Of a stretch of 64,000 bases of DNA, positions 51,541-61,045 are shown piece by piece. The notes beneath the pieces were generated by a model that was given only the letters and a program-made list of their open reading frames with translations, was not told the DNA's origin and ran no database searches. Origin of the DNA: RGIG3002 sp964449325. Its GTDB lineage: Bacteria; Bacillota; Clostridia; Lachnospirales; Lachnospiraceae. The position numbers and the translations under genes are program-made. The stretch is from contig CAYUYJ010000005.1 in the NCBI GenBank assembly GCA_964449325.1, forward strand, positions 89,260 through 153,259, given 5' to 3'. Numbering within the stretch: position 1 is the stretch's first letter; each line of letters opens with the position of its first letter.

Positions 51541-52167
51541 AAAGGGTATCAGGTGTCATGTCAAAATGACGGAAAGTCAGCAATTTCATTTCTTAGAGCG
51601 AATGAAACAGATTTAGTCATTCTTGATGTAATGCTGCCTGAAACAGATGGTTTTGCCGTTCTTCGCCAAATCAGGACATTTAGCGATATTCCTATTTTGA
51701 TGTTATCTGCTAAAAGCGAGGAAATGAGTAAAGTATTAGGACTGAAAATGGGAGCAGATGATTACATAACGAAGCCTTTCGGTTTATCAGAACTTATAGC
51801 AAGGGTAGAAAATTTGTTTCGCAGATGTAGCGGTTCAAGTCAAAGCAAGAAAGATAAATTACTTCTTTTCAACAAGGAATTGCAAATTGACATGGATAGA
51901 GGCATTGTTCAAAAAGGGGAAGAAGTTGTGCAGCTGACATCAAAAGAATATAAACTGTTATGCTTTCTGGCTGAAAATCCGCAAAAGGTTTTTACAAAAA
52001 GACAAATTTACAGTAATGTCTGGAATGAGGATTTTCTGTATGATGACAACACCATTATGGCGCTGATAAGCAGATTGAGAAAAAAGATTGAGAGTCATCC
52101 CGATACACCGCAATACATTCAGACTGTTTGGGGAATCGGATACCGCTTTATTGGTGAGGTGAAATAA
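51541..52167 (+). pseudogene. N-terminally truncated OmpR-family response regulator
   Basis: The frame enters as KGYQVSCQNDGK, which is the middle of the receiver domain (about residue 22 onward), then VILDVMLPETDGF (phospho-Asp), MLSAKSE, DDYITKPF and a full winged-helix effector (VQLTSKEYKLLCFLAENP; VWGIGYRFIG). The first strand with the DD acidic pair is missing; the sequence upstream is the yajC terminator. A GTG at 51553 could start a protein, but it would lack part of the Mg2+ site. Probably inactive, unless it binds DNA without phosphorylation. Confidence 0.7.
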
Positions 52168-52168
52168 A

Positions 52169-52988
52169 ATGGCTTACAGTTTCATAATAACAGTGATTCT
52201 TTTACTGACAATGATAGCGTTTCTTATAATCAGACAGTGTGCATATCATAAAAGAATTTCAGAAATGAATGCTATTATAGAACGTATTTTGGAAGGGGAA
52301 AAGAAGCTGCAGATTTTTTCAAAAAAAGAGGCTTATTTCCAATCTGTCTCATGATATCAGAACACCATTGGTTTCTGTTATAGGTTATTTGGAAGCGATT
52401 GTACAAAACAGAATATCCGAAAACCAAAAGGAGGATTATATTGCCACGGCATATGAAAAAGCTGTGATATTAAAAGAACGGGTCAATCAATTATTTGAGT
52501 TCGTTCAAAGTGATGCGGAAGAAATAAGGATGTCAATGGAAAAAGTGGATGCGTGTGAAATAACAAGGCAGGTGTTGATAGACTTTCTGCCTGTTGTCGA
52601 AAAGGAACATATAGAATTGGAATCATCTATTCCGGATGAAGAGATTCCTGTTTTCGTTGATAAAGACAGCTTCGTTCGTATTTTGCAAAATCTTATTAAA
52701 AATACATTGACACATGGCGGTGAGGGTAAATATCTTGGTGTGTTTATCAAGAAGGATGCAGACGGTGTTTGCATTGATATTGCTGATAAGGGAGAAGGAA
52801 TAGGCAGAGAACATCTTCCGTTTGTTTTTGAACGGTTGTACAAAGCTGACAGTGCAAGGTCAAGAGGTGGAGGAATAGGACTTGCCATCGCAAAGGAATT
52901 GGCTAATAAAATGAACGGAAATATAGAAATACTTCGTTCCATTCCCGGTGACACTGTTTTTCGAATTACATTTCCGCAGGCAAAGTAA
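52169..52988 (+). pseudogene. Histidine kinase gene interrupted by a frameshift
   Basis: The frame from ATG 52169 gives 61 residues with one membrane helix (AYSFIITVILLLTMIAFLII) and stops at 52354. The +1 frame then supplies SNLSHDIRTPLVSVIGYLEA (H-box), ILQNLIKNTLTHGG (N-box), DIADKGEGIG and SRGGGIGLAIAKELA. The linker is also short, suggesting a deletion. Shift lies near the poly-T/poly-A stretch around 52317-52330. Sequencing error cannot be excluded. Confidence 0.7.
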
Positions 52989-53049
52989 ATGTCAGAAAAA
53001 TGTCAGACTTATATCAGCAGCATAATAGAACTTTCCTGTATAGTATAAT
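52989..53049 (+). promoter_or_regulatory. Phased direct-repeat operator and promoter of the ABC transporter
   Basis: ATGTCAG at 52989 and 53000, and ATATCAG at 53011, repeat at exactly 11 bp; a weaker ATAATAG is at 53022. TATAAT follows at 53044-53049 with no good -35 (CATAAT at 53021). Phased direct repeats ahead of a poor -35 are what an OmpR-family activator would use. Confidence 0.65.
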
Positions 53050-53076
53050 TAAGTTCGATAGCAAGGAGGAAAAAGA

Positions 53077-53997
53077 ATGAACATGGTTTTACAAACCGTA
53101 GGTCTGACAAAGCAATATGGTACACAGTTTGCGGTTCGTGATTTGAACATGAACGTTGAGCGAGGCAAAATTTACGGTCTTTTAGGACGTAACGGAGCAG
53201 GAAAAACAACTACAATCCGAATGGTAACAGGCTTATTGCAGCCAACCGACGGAGAGGTTATTCTTTTTGGCGAAAAAATGAAAACGCCTACGAAACAGAT
53301 TTTTGGAAGAATAGGAGCTTTAATCGAGTCGCCTGCTTTTTATGAAAATCTTACCGCAAAAGAAAATCTGAAAATTATTTCGGATTTACGGGGAACACAA
53401 TCCAAAAATTCTATTGAGGAGGCCCTGAAACTCGTTAATCTGGAGAAAGAAACGAAAAAAAAGGTTAAGCAGTTTTCTCTTGGAATGAAGCAGCGACTTG
53501 GAATCGCAATGGCAATGATGCATAATCCGGAGTTTATTATTCTGGATGAGCCTACAAATGGTCTGGATCCGATTGGTATTCAGCAAATTCGTTTGCTTAT
53601 TACCAGATTATCTGCAGAAAATGGTGTTACGGTTCTTATTTCCAGTCATATTTTGAATGAGATTGAGCAGATGGCGGATAAAGTAGGAATTATTGACAAA
53701 GGAATATTGGTAGAAGAATTGACAATGGATGAAATTCGTCATAGAAATCGTCATTATGTAAAACTGACTGTTTCAGATGTGAGCAGAACCATTCCTGTTC
53801 TTGAAAAAGAACTGGCAATCCATGATTTTGAAATCGTAAATAACAATGAGATAAAGGTTTTTCAGATGGATTGCAATTTAGAAAATTTAAACCGCACGCT
53901 CGTCACAGGCGGTGTCGGTGTGTCGGAACTTTCTGTAAAAAAAGGCAATCTGGAAGAGTATTTCTTAAAACTGACAGGAGGTGTTTCGATTGGGTAG
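53077..53997 (+). CDS. ABC transporter ATP-binding protein, bacitracin/lantibiotic-immunity type
   Basis: A 306-residue ATPase starting at ATG 53077 behind AAGGAGG. Walker A GRNGAGKTT, signature FSLGMKQRLGIAMAM, Walker B FIILDEPTNGLDP and SSHIL are present. The sequence type resembles LanF/BcrA ATPases that protect against antimicrobial peptides. Its partner is the permease that overlaps it by 8 bp; the operator and broken two-component genes are upstream. Confidence 0.92.
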   Translation: MNMVLQTVGLTKQYGTQFAVRDLNMNVERGKIYGLLGRNGAGKTTTIRMVTGLLQPTDGEVILFGEKMKTPTKQIFGRIGALIESPAFYENLTAKENLKIISDLRGTQSKNSIEEALKLVNLEKETKKKVKQFSLGMKQRLGIAMAMMHNPEFIILDEPTNGLDPIGIQQIRLLITRLSAENGVTVLISSHILNEIEQMADKVGIIDKGILVEELTMDEIRHRNRHYVKLTVSDVSRTIPVLEKELAIHDFEIVNNNEIKVFQMDCNLENLNRTLVTGGVGVSELSVKKGNLEEYFLKLTGGVSIG

Positions 53998-54715
53998 CAT
54001 AATAAAAGCAGAATTCAAAAAATTAAAAGGCTCCAGTATGTTGTGGATTGGACTTGGCGGATGTTTTATTCTGCCGCTTATGGCTTTGGGAATCAATCTT
54101 TCTAATCCCGAAGATTTTACATGGATACAGTATGTACAACAAAACCTTTGGCCCCAGATTATTTTGCTATGGCCTTGTATTTTCGGCGTATTCGGTTCTT
54201 ATATTTTTTGCCGTGAACGGATAGAAAATACCTATAAGAATCTCCTGATAATTCCTGTGGGAAGGGTTCGGCTTGCGGTTGCAAAAATGTTTGTAATGTT
54301 TGCAGCTATTATGGCGATGGCAATTCTGACATATATCTTAAATTTATCAGGTATGCTTATTGGCGTTTCGGTTTCGTTTGGCGAATTTATGGAAGGATTA
54401 AGGGTCTATCTTTTATCAGGATTTCTGATGTTTATTTGCATACTTCCGGTGATGCTTGTATCAATCATTGCAAGAAAAGGGTTTTTAGTGTCTATTTGCG
54501 TAAGCATTGTTTATGCACTGGCTTCTTTTCTTGCTTCGTGGGTTGCACCGCTTGCGGCATTACTTCCGATTGATGTGGCATGGAGAATTATGGATTTGCA
54601 GCAATTTGAAATGGATTACTCATTTCCTATGTCAGTATCTTTGATAAGTCTTGCACTTTTTACAATTGTTTCTGTTGTAGGAATTTTGTATGTTATGAAG
54701 ACACAAGAGGCATAA
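53990..54715 (+). CDS. ABC-2 type permease, lantibiotic-immunity (LanE/MutE-like)
   Basis: TTG 53990 lies 8 bp after AGGAGG; 241 residues (GTG 53981 overlaps that site). Six hydrophobic segments are seen (from ILPLMALGINL to ISLALFTIVSVVGILYVMKT). The N-terminal IIKAEFKKLKGSSMLWIG is typical of ABC-2 permeases in peptide-immunity systems. It overlaps the ATPase by 8 bp. Only one permease is present, where LanFEG systems have two. Confidence 0.82.
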   Translation: MGSIIKAEFKKLKGSSMLWIGLGGCFILPLMALGINLSNPEDFTWIQYVQQNLWPQIILLWPCIFGVFGSYIFCRERIENTYKNLLIIPVGRVRLAVAKMFVMFAAIMAMAILTYILNLSGMLIGVSVSFGEFMEGLRVYLLSGFLMFICILPVMLVSIIARKGFLVSICVSIVYALASFLASWVAPLAALLPIDVAWRIMDLQQFEMDYSFPMSVSLISLALFTIVSVVGILYVMKTQEA

Positions 54716-54899
54716 AGAAATCATCCTATAGGAAAAGGATATAAAGAAGAATAGGAAATCGGACAGGTGAAGGAGAACAGGGTTGATGAACTTGCGGGAT
54801 AATCGCATAGTTTATTGACTCTTTTTTTCTGTATTATCCGGTAAGGGACAGGATAAAATAATATAACTTTATATTATAAAAAATATAAATAATATGTAT

Positions 54900-54928
54900 T
54901 TGAGGAATATTTATCTTTGTGATATGAT
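54900..54928 (+). promoter_or_regulatory. Promoter of leuB
   Basis: TTGAGG at 54900-54905 and TATGAT at 54923-54928 with a 17-bp spacer. The rest of the 270-bp gap after the permease gene is A/T-rich and shows no T-box, leader peptide or other structure that I can support. Confidence 0.6.
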
Positions 54929-54985
54929 TAGAGTATTATAGAGTAAAAAGAGACTCAAAGTTACGGAAGGGAAGGAAAAGAGAGT

Positions 54986-56068
54986 ATGGAATTAAAGATT
55001 ACCTGTATTCCGGGTGACGGAATCGGACCGGAAATTGTAGCAGAGGCAAAGAAGGTGCTGGATAAAACGGCACAGAAATTCGGTCACAGTATTACATATA
55101 CGGATATATTAATGGGAGGAGCCTCTATCGATGTGCATGGTGTGCCGCTCACCGATGAAGCAATTGAAACGGCTCAAAATGCAGATGCGGTTTTAATGGG
55201 GTCTATCGGAGGAGATACAACTACATCACCATGGTATAAGCTTCCGCCGAATTTAAGACCGGAGGCAGGACTTTTAAAATTGCGTAAGGAACTGAATCTG
55301 TTTGCCAATTTAAGACCGGCAAATCTTTATGATGAGCTTGCTGCTGCCTGTCCGTTAAAGGAAGAAATCAGTAAAGCAGGTTTTGATATGATGATTATGC
55401 GGGAACTGACCGGCGGATTGTATTTTGGAGAAAGAAAGACCGTAACCGAAAACGGAGTGCGTACTGCCATTGATACATTGACCTACAGCGAGGAAGAAAT
55501 CCGCAGAATCGCCATCAAAGGCTTTGATATTGCAAGAAAAAGAAGAAAAAAAGTAACCAGCGTGGATAAGGCAAATGTACTGGATTCGTCCAGACTTTGG
55601 AGAGCGGTGGTAGAGGAAGTGGCAAAGGATTACCCGGATGTAACCTTAGAGCATATGCTGGTAGACAACTGTGCAATGCAGCTTGTAAAAAATCCGGCAC
55701 AGTTTGACGTGATTTTAACAGAGAATATGTTTGGTGACATTCTTTCCGATGAAGCGAGTATGGTAACCGGTTCTATCGGAATGCTGGCTTCTGCAAGTTT
55801 AAATGACAGCAAATTTGGGTTGTATGAACCGAGCCATGGTTCTGCGCCTGACATTGCCGGGAAGAATATTGCAAATCCCATTGCCACGATTCTCAGTGCG
55901 GCGATGATGCTTCGTTTCTCTTTTGATTTGGATAAAGAAGCGGATGCAGTGGAAACGGCAGTAAAACAGGTATTAAAAGAAGGTTTCCGCACCGTGGATA
56001 TTATGTCAGAGGGTTGCAAACAGGTAAGCTGTAGCGAAATGGGCGATTTATTGGCAGAAAGAATATAA
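54986..56068 (+). CDS. leuB: 3-isopropylmalate dehydrogenase
   Basis: Oxidative decarboxylation step of leucine synthesis, NAD dependent. The 360-residue chain starts at ATG 54986 behind GGAAGGGAAGG. Signatures: IPGDGIGPEIV, LMGSIGGD, the substrate-site LLKLRKELNLFANLRP, RELTGGLYFGERK, and the cofactor part EPSHGSAPDIAGKNIANP. leuA, leuC and leuD are not in the window. Confidence 0.96.
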   Translation: MELKITCIPGDGIGPEIVAEAKKVLDKTAQKFGHSITYTDILMGGASIDVHGVPLTDEAIETAQNADAVLMGSIGGDTTTSPWYKLPPNLRPEAGLLKLRKELNLFANLRPANLYDELAAACPLKEEISKAGFDMMIMRELTGGLYFGERKTVTENGVRTAIDTLTYSEEEIRRIAIKGFDIARKRRKKVTSVDKANVLDSSRLWRAVVEEVAKDYPDVTLEHMLVDNCAMQLVKNPAQFDVILTENMFGDILSDEASMVTGSIGMLASASLNDSKFGLYEPSHGSAPDIAGKNIANPIATILSAAMMLRFSFDLDKEADAVETAVKQVLKEGFRTVDIMSEGCKQVSCSEMGDLLAERI

Positions 56069-56137
56069 AAAGGATGAATTAAAATTTTAAAAGATAAAAA
56101 CAGGTGGAAGCTGTTTCACAGCAGAATGGAGGATAAT

Positions 56138-57808
56138 ATGAGAAGCGATTCCGTAAAAACAGGAACACAGCAGGCACCCCACAGGAGTTTGTTCAACGCG
56201 TTGGGGTATACCGAAGAGGAACGGCAAAGACCGATGATTGGTATTGTCAGCTCCTATAATGAAATTGTGCCGGGACATATGAATCTGGACAAAATTACAG
56301 AAGCGGTAAAAATGGGAGTGGCAATGGCAGGCGGTACTCCTGTCGTTTTCCCTGCAATTGCCGTATGTGACGGTATTGCCATGGGGCATATCGGTATGAA
56401 ATATTCTCTGGTAACAAGAGATTTGATTGCCGATTCCACGGAATGTATGGCAATGGCGCACGGCTTTGACGGTCTGGTGTGTATTCCGAACTGTGACAAA
56501 AACGTGCCGGGTCTTTTGATGGCTGCGGCAAGACTGAATATTCCCACAATTTTTGTATCCGGAGGACCGATGCTTGCAGGAAGAGTAAAGGGAGAGAAGC
56601 GAAGTCTGTCCTCTATGTTTGAAGCAGTCGGAAGTGTAGCTGCGGGAACAATGACCATGGACGATTTGGCAGAGTTTGAGGAAAAGGTTTGTCCTACCTG
56701 CGGTTCCTGTTCCGGCATGTATACCGCAAACTCCATGAACTGTCTGACTGAAGCGCTGGGAATGGGACTTCGCGGAAACGGAACCATTCCGGCAGTTTAT
56801 TCCGAAAGAATCCGTCTGGCAAAACATGCAGGTATGAAAATTATGGAATTAGTGGAAAAAGATATTAAACCCCGTGATATTATGACGGAAAAAGCATTTA
56901 TGAATGCTCTGACGGTAGATATGGCACTGGGCTGTTCCACAAATTCCATGCTCCACCTTCCGGCAATTGCCCATGAAGCAGGCGTGGATTTGAATCTGGA
57001 TATTGCCAATGAATTATCTGCAAAGACACCGAATCTGTGTCATTTGGCGCCGGCTGGTCCGACTTATATGGAGGATTTAAATGAAGCAGGCGGCGTTTAT
57101 GCGGTTATGAACGAATTGACAAAGAAAAATCTGCTTTATACCGATTTAATTACTGTTACCGGAAAAACAGTAGGCGAGAACATTAAGGGAGCAGTAAACA
57201 AAAATCCGGAGGTTATCCGTCCGGTAGAAAATCCTTATTCCGAAACAGGCGGTATTGCAGTGCTGAAAGGAAATCTTGCTCCGGATTCCGGTGTGGTAAA
57301 ACGTTCTGCGGTTGTGCCGGAAATGATGGTACATGAAGGACCGGCAAGAGTGTTTGACTGTGAAGAAGATGCCATTGCAGCTATCAAAGGCGGTAAAATC
57401 GTAGCCGGTGATGTGGTGGTTATCCGCTATGAAGGTCCGAAGGGCGGACCCGGTATGCGTGAAATGTTGAATCCTACCTCTGCCATTGCCGGTATGGGAC
57501 TCGGCTCCAGTGTAGCATTGATTACTGACGGACGTTTTTCCGGTGCTTCCAGAGGTGCTTCCATCGGCCATGTTTCACCGGAAGCAGCAGTTGGCGGACC
57601 GATTGCGCTGGTAGAAGAAGGAGATATTATCAGCATCAATATTCCGGAGAATAAACTGGAAGTGAAGGTTTCTGATGAGGAAATGGCAGCAAGAAAGGCA
57701 AAATGGCAACCAAGAGAACCGAAGGTTACGACCGGTTATTTAAGCCGTTACAGAGAACTTGTTACAAGCGGTAACCGTGGTGCTATTTTGGAAGTGCCGA
57801 AAAAATAA
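56138..57808 (+). CDS. ilvD: Dihydroxy-acid dehydratase
   Basis: Makes the 2-oxo acids of valine and isoleucine synthesis with an Fe-S cluster. ATG 56138 (MRSDSVKTG) is 5 bp after GGAGG; an ATG at 56126 also exists; 556 residues. Cluster ligands lie in NCDKNVPG and CPTCGSCSGMYTANSM. GCSTNSMLHLPA and GRFSGASRG are further signatures. ilvB follows 22 bp later. Confidence 0.96.
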   Translation: MRSDSVKTGTQQAPHRSLFNALGYTEEERQRPMIGIVSSYNEIVPGHMNLDKITEAVKMGVAMAGGTPVVFPAIAVCDGIAMGHIGMKYSLVTRDLIADSTECMAMAHGFDGLVCIPNCDKNVPGLLMAAARLNIPTIFVSGGPMLAGRVKGEKRSLSSMFEAVGSVAAGTMTMDDLAEFEEKVCPTCGSCSGMYTANSMNCLTEALGMGLRGNGTIPAVYSERIRLAKHAGMKIMELVEKDIKPRDIMTEKAFMNALTVDMALGCSTNSMLHLPAIAHEAGVDLNLDIANELSAKTPNLCHLAPAGPTYMEDLNEAGGVYAVMNELTKKNLLYTDLITVTGKTVGENIKGAVNKNPEVIRPVENPYSETGGIAVLKGNLAPDSGVVKRSAVVPEMMVHEGPARVFDCEEDAIAAIKGGKIVAGDVVVIRYEGPKGGPGMREMLNPTSAIAGMGLGSSVALITDGRFSGASRGASIGHVSPEAAVGGPIALVEEGDIISINIPENKLEVKVSDEEMAARKAKWQPREPKVTTGYLSRYRELVTSGNRGAILEVPKK

Positions 57809-57830
57809 AAACAGAGAGAGGATAACGAAG

Positions 57831-59513
57831 ATGCAGCTTACAGGGGCAGAAATCGTAATTGAATGTTTAAAGGAACAGGGAGTAGATACCGTTTTCGGAT
57901 ATCCGGGCGGAACCATTTTAAATATTTATGATGCGTTATATAAACATAGTGATGAAATTAATCATATTTTGACTTCTCATGAGCAGGGAGCAGCGCATGC
58001 TGCAGACGGTTATGCAAGAGCGACCGGAAAGGTAGGTGTTTGTCTGGCTACAAGCGGACCGGGAGCCACCAATCTCGTAACAGGAATTGCTACGGCCTAT
58101 ATGGATTCCGTCCCGCTTGTGGCAATTACGGCAAACGTGAATCTTCCGTTACTCGGAAAGGATACGTTTCAGGAAGTGGATATTGCGGGTGTTACCATGC
58201 CGATTACGAAGCATGGCTACATTGTGAAGGATGTAACCATTCTGGCCGATACGATTCGTAAAGCCTTTGAAATTGCAAGAAGCGGTCGCCCCGGACCGGT
58301 ACTTGTGGATATTACGAAGGATGTTACAGCGAATTTGTGTGAATATACACCGGTAAAACCGGTATTACCGGAGCACAAAAAGACGTATTGCGATGAGGAT
58401 ATTGAGAAGGCACTGGAGCTTATCAGAGCAGCGAAGAAACCATATATTTATTTGGGTGGCGGAGCAATCATTTCCGGAGCAGAAGAGGAAGTCAGAACCT
58501 TTGCCAAAAAGATTGATGCGCCGGTCTGCGATACGCTTATGGGAAAAGGCGCTTTTGACGGACACGATGAGCTGTATACCGGTATGATTGGTATGCATGG
58601 TACAAAGACGTCCAATTTTGGTGTCAGCGAATGTGATTTATTGATTGCTCTGGGCGCAAGATTTTCCGATCGTGTAATCGGAAATCCGAATAAATTTGCA
58701 AGTAATGCAAAAATATTACATATTGATATTGATGCTGCGGAAATTAATAAAAATATCAAAACCGATGCAGCTGTCGTTGGCGATTTGAAAATGGTTTTGA
58801 AAGAATTAAATGCAAAACTGGAGCAGAGAAACAATGCAGAGTGGACAGCGCACATCAAGGAATTGAAAGAAAAATATCCTCTTAAGTATGATGACAGTCA
58901 GTTATCCTGTCCTTATGTTATAGAAGAATTGGACCGCATTACAGAGGGGAAAGCATTAATTACAACCGATGTAGGACAGCATCAGATGTGGGCGGCACAG
59001 TATTATAAATATTCCGAACCCAGAACCTTCCTTTCTTCAGGAGGACTCGGCACAATGGGTTATGGGCTTGGCGCATGCATCGGTGCAAAGATGGGAAGAC
59101 CGGATAAAATCTGTGTAAATATTGCCGGAGACGGATGTTTTCGTATGAATATGAACGAGCTGGCAACGGCAAGCCGTTATAATATACCGATTATTCAGGT
59201 GGTAATAAACAACCATGTACTTGGTATGGTACGCCAGTGGCAGACACTGTTTTATGACCACAGATATTCCCAGACCGTGTTAAATGATGGTGTGGATTTC
59301 TGTATGGTGGCAAACGGTCTTGGATGTGAGGCAATCCGTGTAACGAAAAAGGAAGAACTTGCCCCTGCTTTTGAAAAAGCGTTGTCTTGCGGAAAACCTG
59401 TGCTTATTGAGTGTATGATTCCGGAGGATGATAAAGTATTTCCTATGGTTCCGGCAGGAGCGCCTATCAGTGACGCTTTTGACGGTGATGATTTGAAAGA
59501 GAAAGAAAAATAG
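57831..59513 (+). CDS. ilvB: Acetolactate synthase, large (catalytic) subunit
   Basis: ThDP enzyme that starts branched-chain amino acid synthesis. ATG 57831 (MQLTGAEIVIECL) follows GAGAGAGGAT; 560 residues. The catalytic Glu is in HEQGAAHAADGYARA; GDGCFRMNMNELATA is the ThDP/Mg motif; VGQHQMWAAQYY and the FAD-binding region are present. No regulatory small subunit (ilvN) follows; the next gene is an L,D-transpeptidase. Confidence 0.95.
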   Translation: MQLTGAEIVIECLKEQGVDTVFGYPGGTILNIYDALYKHSDEINHILTSHEQGAAHAADGYARATGKVGVCLATSGPGATNLVTGIATAYMDSVPLVAITANVNLPLLGKDTFQEVDIAGVTMPITKHGYIVKDVTILADTIRKAFEIARSGRPGPVLVDITKDVTANLCEYTPVKPVLPEHKKTYCDEDIEKALELIRAAKKPYIYLGGGAIISGAEEEVRTFAKKIDAPVCDTLMGKGAFDGHDELYTGMIGMHGTKTSNFGVSECDLLIALGARFSDRVIGNPNKFASNAKILHIDIDAAEINKNIKTDAAVVGDLKMVLKELNAKLEQRNNAEWTAHIKELKEKYPLKYDDSQLSCPYVIEELDRITEGKALITTDVGQHQMWAAQYYKYSEPRTFLSSGGLGTMGYGLGACIGAKMGRPDKICVNIAGDGCFRMNMNELATASRYNIPIIQVVINNHVLGMVRQWQTLFYDHRYSQTVLNDGVDFCMVANGLGCEAIRVTKKEELAPAFEKALSCGKPVLIECMIPEDDKVFPMVPAGAPISDAFDGDDLKEKEK

Positions 59514-59547
59514 GAACAAAAGCAGAAAACGATAATAGGATATTACC

Positions 59548-60936
59548 ATGAGAAAAAAAGTTTTGATTGTTTTTACCAGTGTTTTTGTTTTATTGCTTCT
59601 GGTGGGAGGCTTTTATTTCGGTCTGGCAAAGTATTATGCAAAAGGTTTCTCTTTCGGAACGTGGATTAACGGGATTTACTGTACCGGAAAAAGCGTGGAA
59701 GAGGTGGAGAAAGAACTGAAAAGTCAGTTCGCGGTAACGGAGCTTGTACTTTCCTTTGAGGATGGGACAAAAGCGGCGATAGCCCTTGATGAACTGGAAT
59801 ACTCCATAGATTATGAGGAGGGACTGCAGCTGTTTTTGGAGCGGCAGAATCCCTATCTATGGATTTTGAATCTACAGAACGAAACACAGCTTCTGCCGGT
59901 TATTTCATACAATGAAGAAAAACTGACGGAAGCCATAGAGAATCTTCCGGCTGTAGCAAAGGCAGAAGAAAAGAAAGACAGACGGGTAGAAATCGTGAAA
60001 ACCCAAAATGGCTATAAACTGGTGAATGAAAAAGAACATGTACTGGATGCAGTAAAATTAACGGAACAGGTGAAAAAAGCTCTAAAGGAGGGACCTTATG
60101 AAATTAAGGTAGAAGAAACCTGCTATAAGGATTTGACATTGACGGAGAAAGAGTCGGGAGAAGTTTTACTGTGGAATCAGGTGCAGGAGTTTCAAAACTG
60201 TAAAATCCGGTATGATATGGGGGACGAAATAGTTCCCATAGATGCAGCCGTTGTCTGTGAATGGATAGTTCTTGATGAAGAGGGAAACTTTTTGTTGGAT
60301 GAAAACGGAAAGTTGCAGACAGATGAAAAAAAGATTAAGGAATTTATCGATAAACTTGCAGCAGAGTTCGACACGGTAGGCGCAGAGAGAAGTTTCCGGG
60401 CAACAAGAGGAGAAACGGTTACGGTTTGTGGCGGAACTTATGGTAATAAAATTGATAAAAAGGCAGAGACGTCTTATTTAACAGAGGCATTTTTAAGTAA
60501 AGCAGATGAGGTACATGTCCCAAAGTACACGCAGGAGGCGGTTGTACGGGGGAAAGAGGATATAGGAAATACCTATATTGAAATTGATATGACCCAACAG
60601 ATGATGTACTATTATGTGGATGGGGAACTTTATGTGGAAACAGCGGTTGTTACCGGAAACACCGGCAGGAGAATGGGAACACCGGAGGGCACTTGTTTTG
60701 TATACGGCAAACAGAAAAATCGTGTGCTTCGGGGCCCGAATTATGCTTCTTTTGTGAATTTCTGGGTTCCGGTCAGAGGAAATATCGGCATTCATGATGC
60801 ACCGTGGAGAAGTGAGTACGGTGGTGAAATTTATAAAACAAGCGGTTCTCACGGCTGCGTCAATACGCCTTATGATGAAATGGAAATAATCTATGACCGT
60901 GTGGAAATCGGCACGCCGGTAGTGATGTTTTATTAA
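59548..60936 (+). CDS. L,D-transpeptidase with peptidoglycan-binding-like N-terminus
   Basis: A 462-residue envelope protein. Signal anchor MRKKVLIVFTSVFVLLLLVG is followed by two PG_binding_4-like regions (about 40-150 and 150-300). The YkuD domain starts near 345: GNTYIEIDMTQQMMYYY, VVTGNTGRRMGTPEGTC, NIGIHDAPWRSEYGG and SHGCVNTP, whose Cys is the nucleophile. It makes 3-3 cross-links in peptidoglycan or anchors proteins. It is 34 bp behind ilvB, but is functionally separate. Confidence 0.93.
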   Translation: MRKKVLIVFTSVFVLLLLVGGFYFGLAKYYAKGFSFGTWINGIYCTGKSVEEVEKELKSQFAVTELVLSFEDGTKAAIALDELEYSIDYEEGLQLFLERQNPYLWILNLQNETQLLPVISYNEEKLTEAIENLPAVAKAEEKKDRRVEIVKTQNGYKLVNEKEHVLDAVKLTEQVKKALKEGPYEIKVEETCYKDLTLTEKESGEVLLWNQVQEFQNCKIRYDMGDEIVPIDAAVVCEWIVLDEEGNFLLDENGKLQTDEKKIKEFIDKLAAEFDTVGAERSFRATRGETVTVCGGTYGNKIDKKAETSYLTEAFLSKADEVHVPKYTQEAVVRGKEDIGNTYIEIDMTQQMMYYYVDGELYVETAVVTGNTGRRMGTPEGTCFVYGKQKNRVLRGPNYASFVNFWVPVRGNIGIHDAPWRSEYGGEIYKTSGSHGCVNTPYDEMEIIYDRVEIGTPVVMFY

Positions 60937-60975
60937 CAAGAGTTTATAATTTAATGTTTTATCACACTAAAGTGA

Positions 60976-61004
60976 TTGACGAAAAGCATTTTTGTGGTTA
61001 CAAT
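60976..61004 (+). promoter_or_regulatory. Promoter of serC-serA
   Basis: TTGACG at 60976-60981 and TACAAT at 60999-61004 are separated by 17 bp. The expected start lies about 35 bp before the serC GTG. Confidence 0.7.
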
Positions 61005-61045
61005 GGAATTTATGTATAGACTAAATATATGAGGAGGAAACGAAA

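Noticed and set aside
54716..54985. A T-box or leucine leader before leuB
   Set aside because: No TGGNACCGCG-type T-box sequence, leader peptide with Leu codons or attenuator stem was found; only an ordinary promoter is seen.
56254..56787. A 177-residue minus-strand frame opposite ilvD
   Set aside because: It is antisense to the conserved core of ilvD and has no start signals or motifs.
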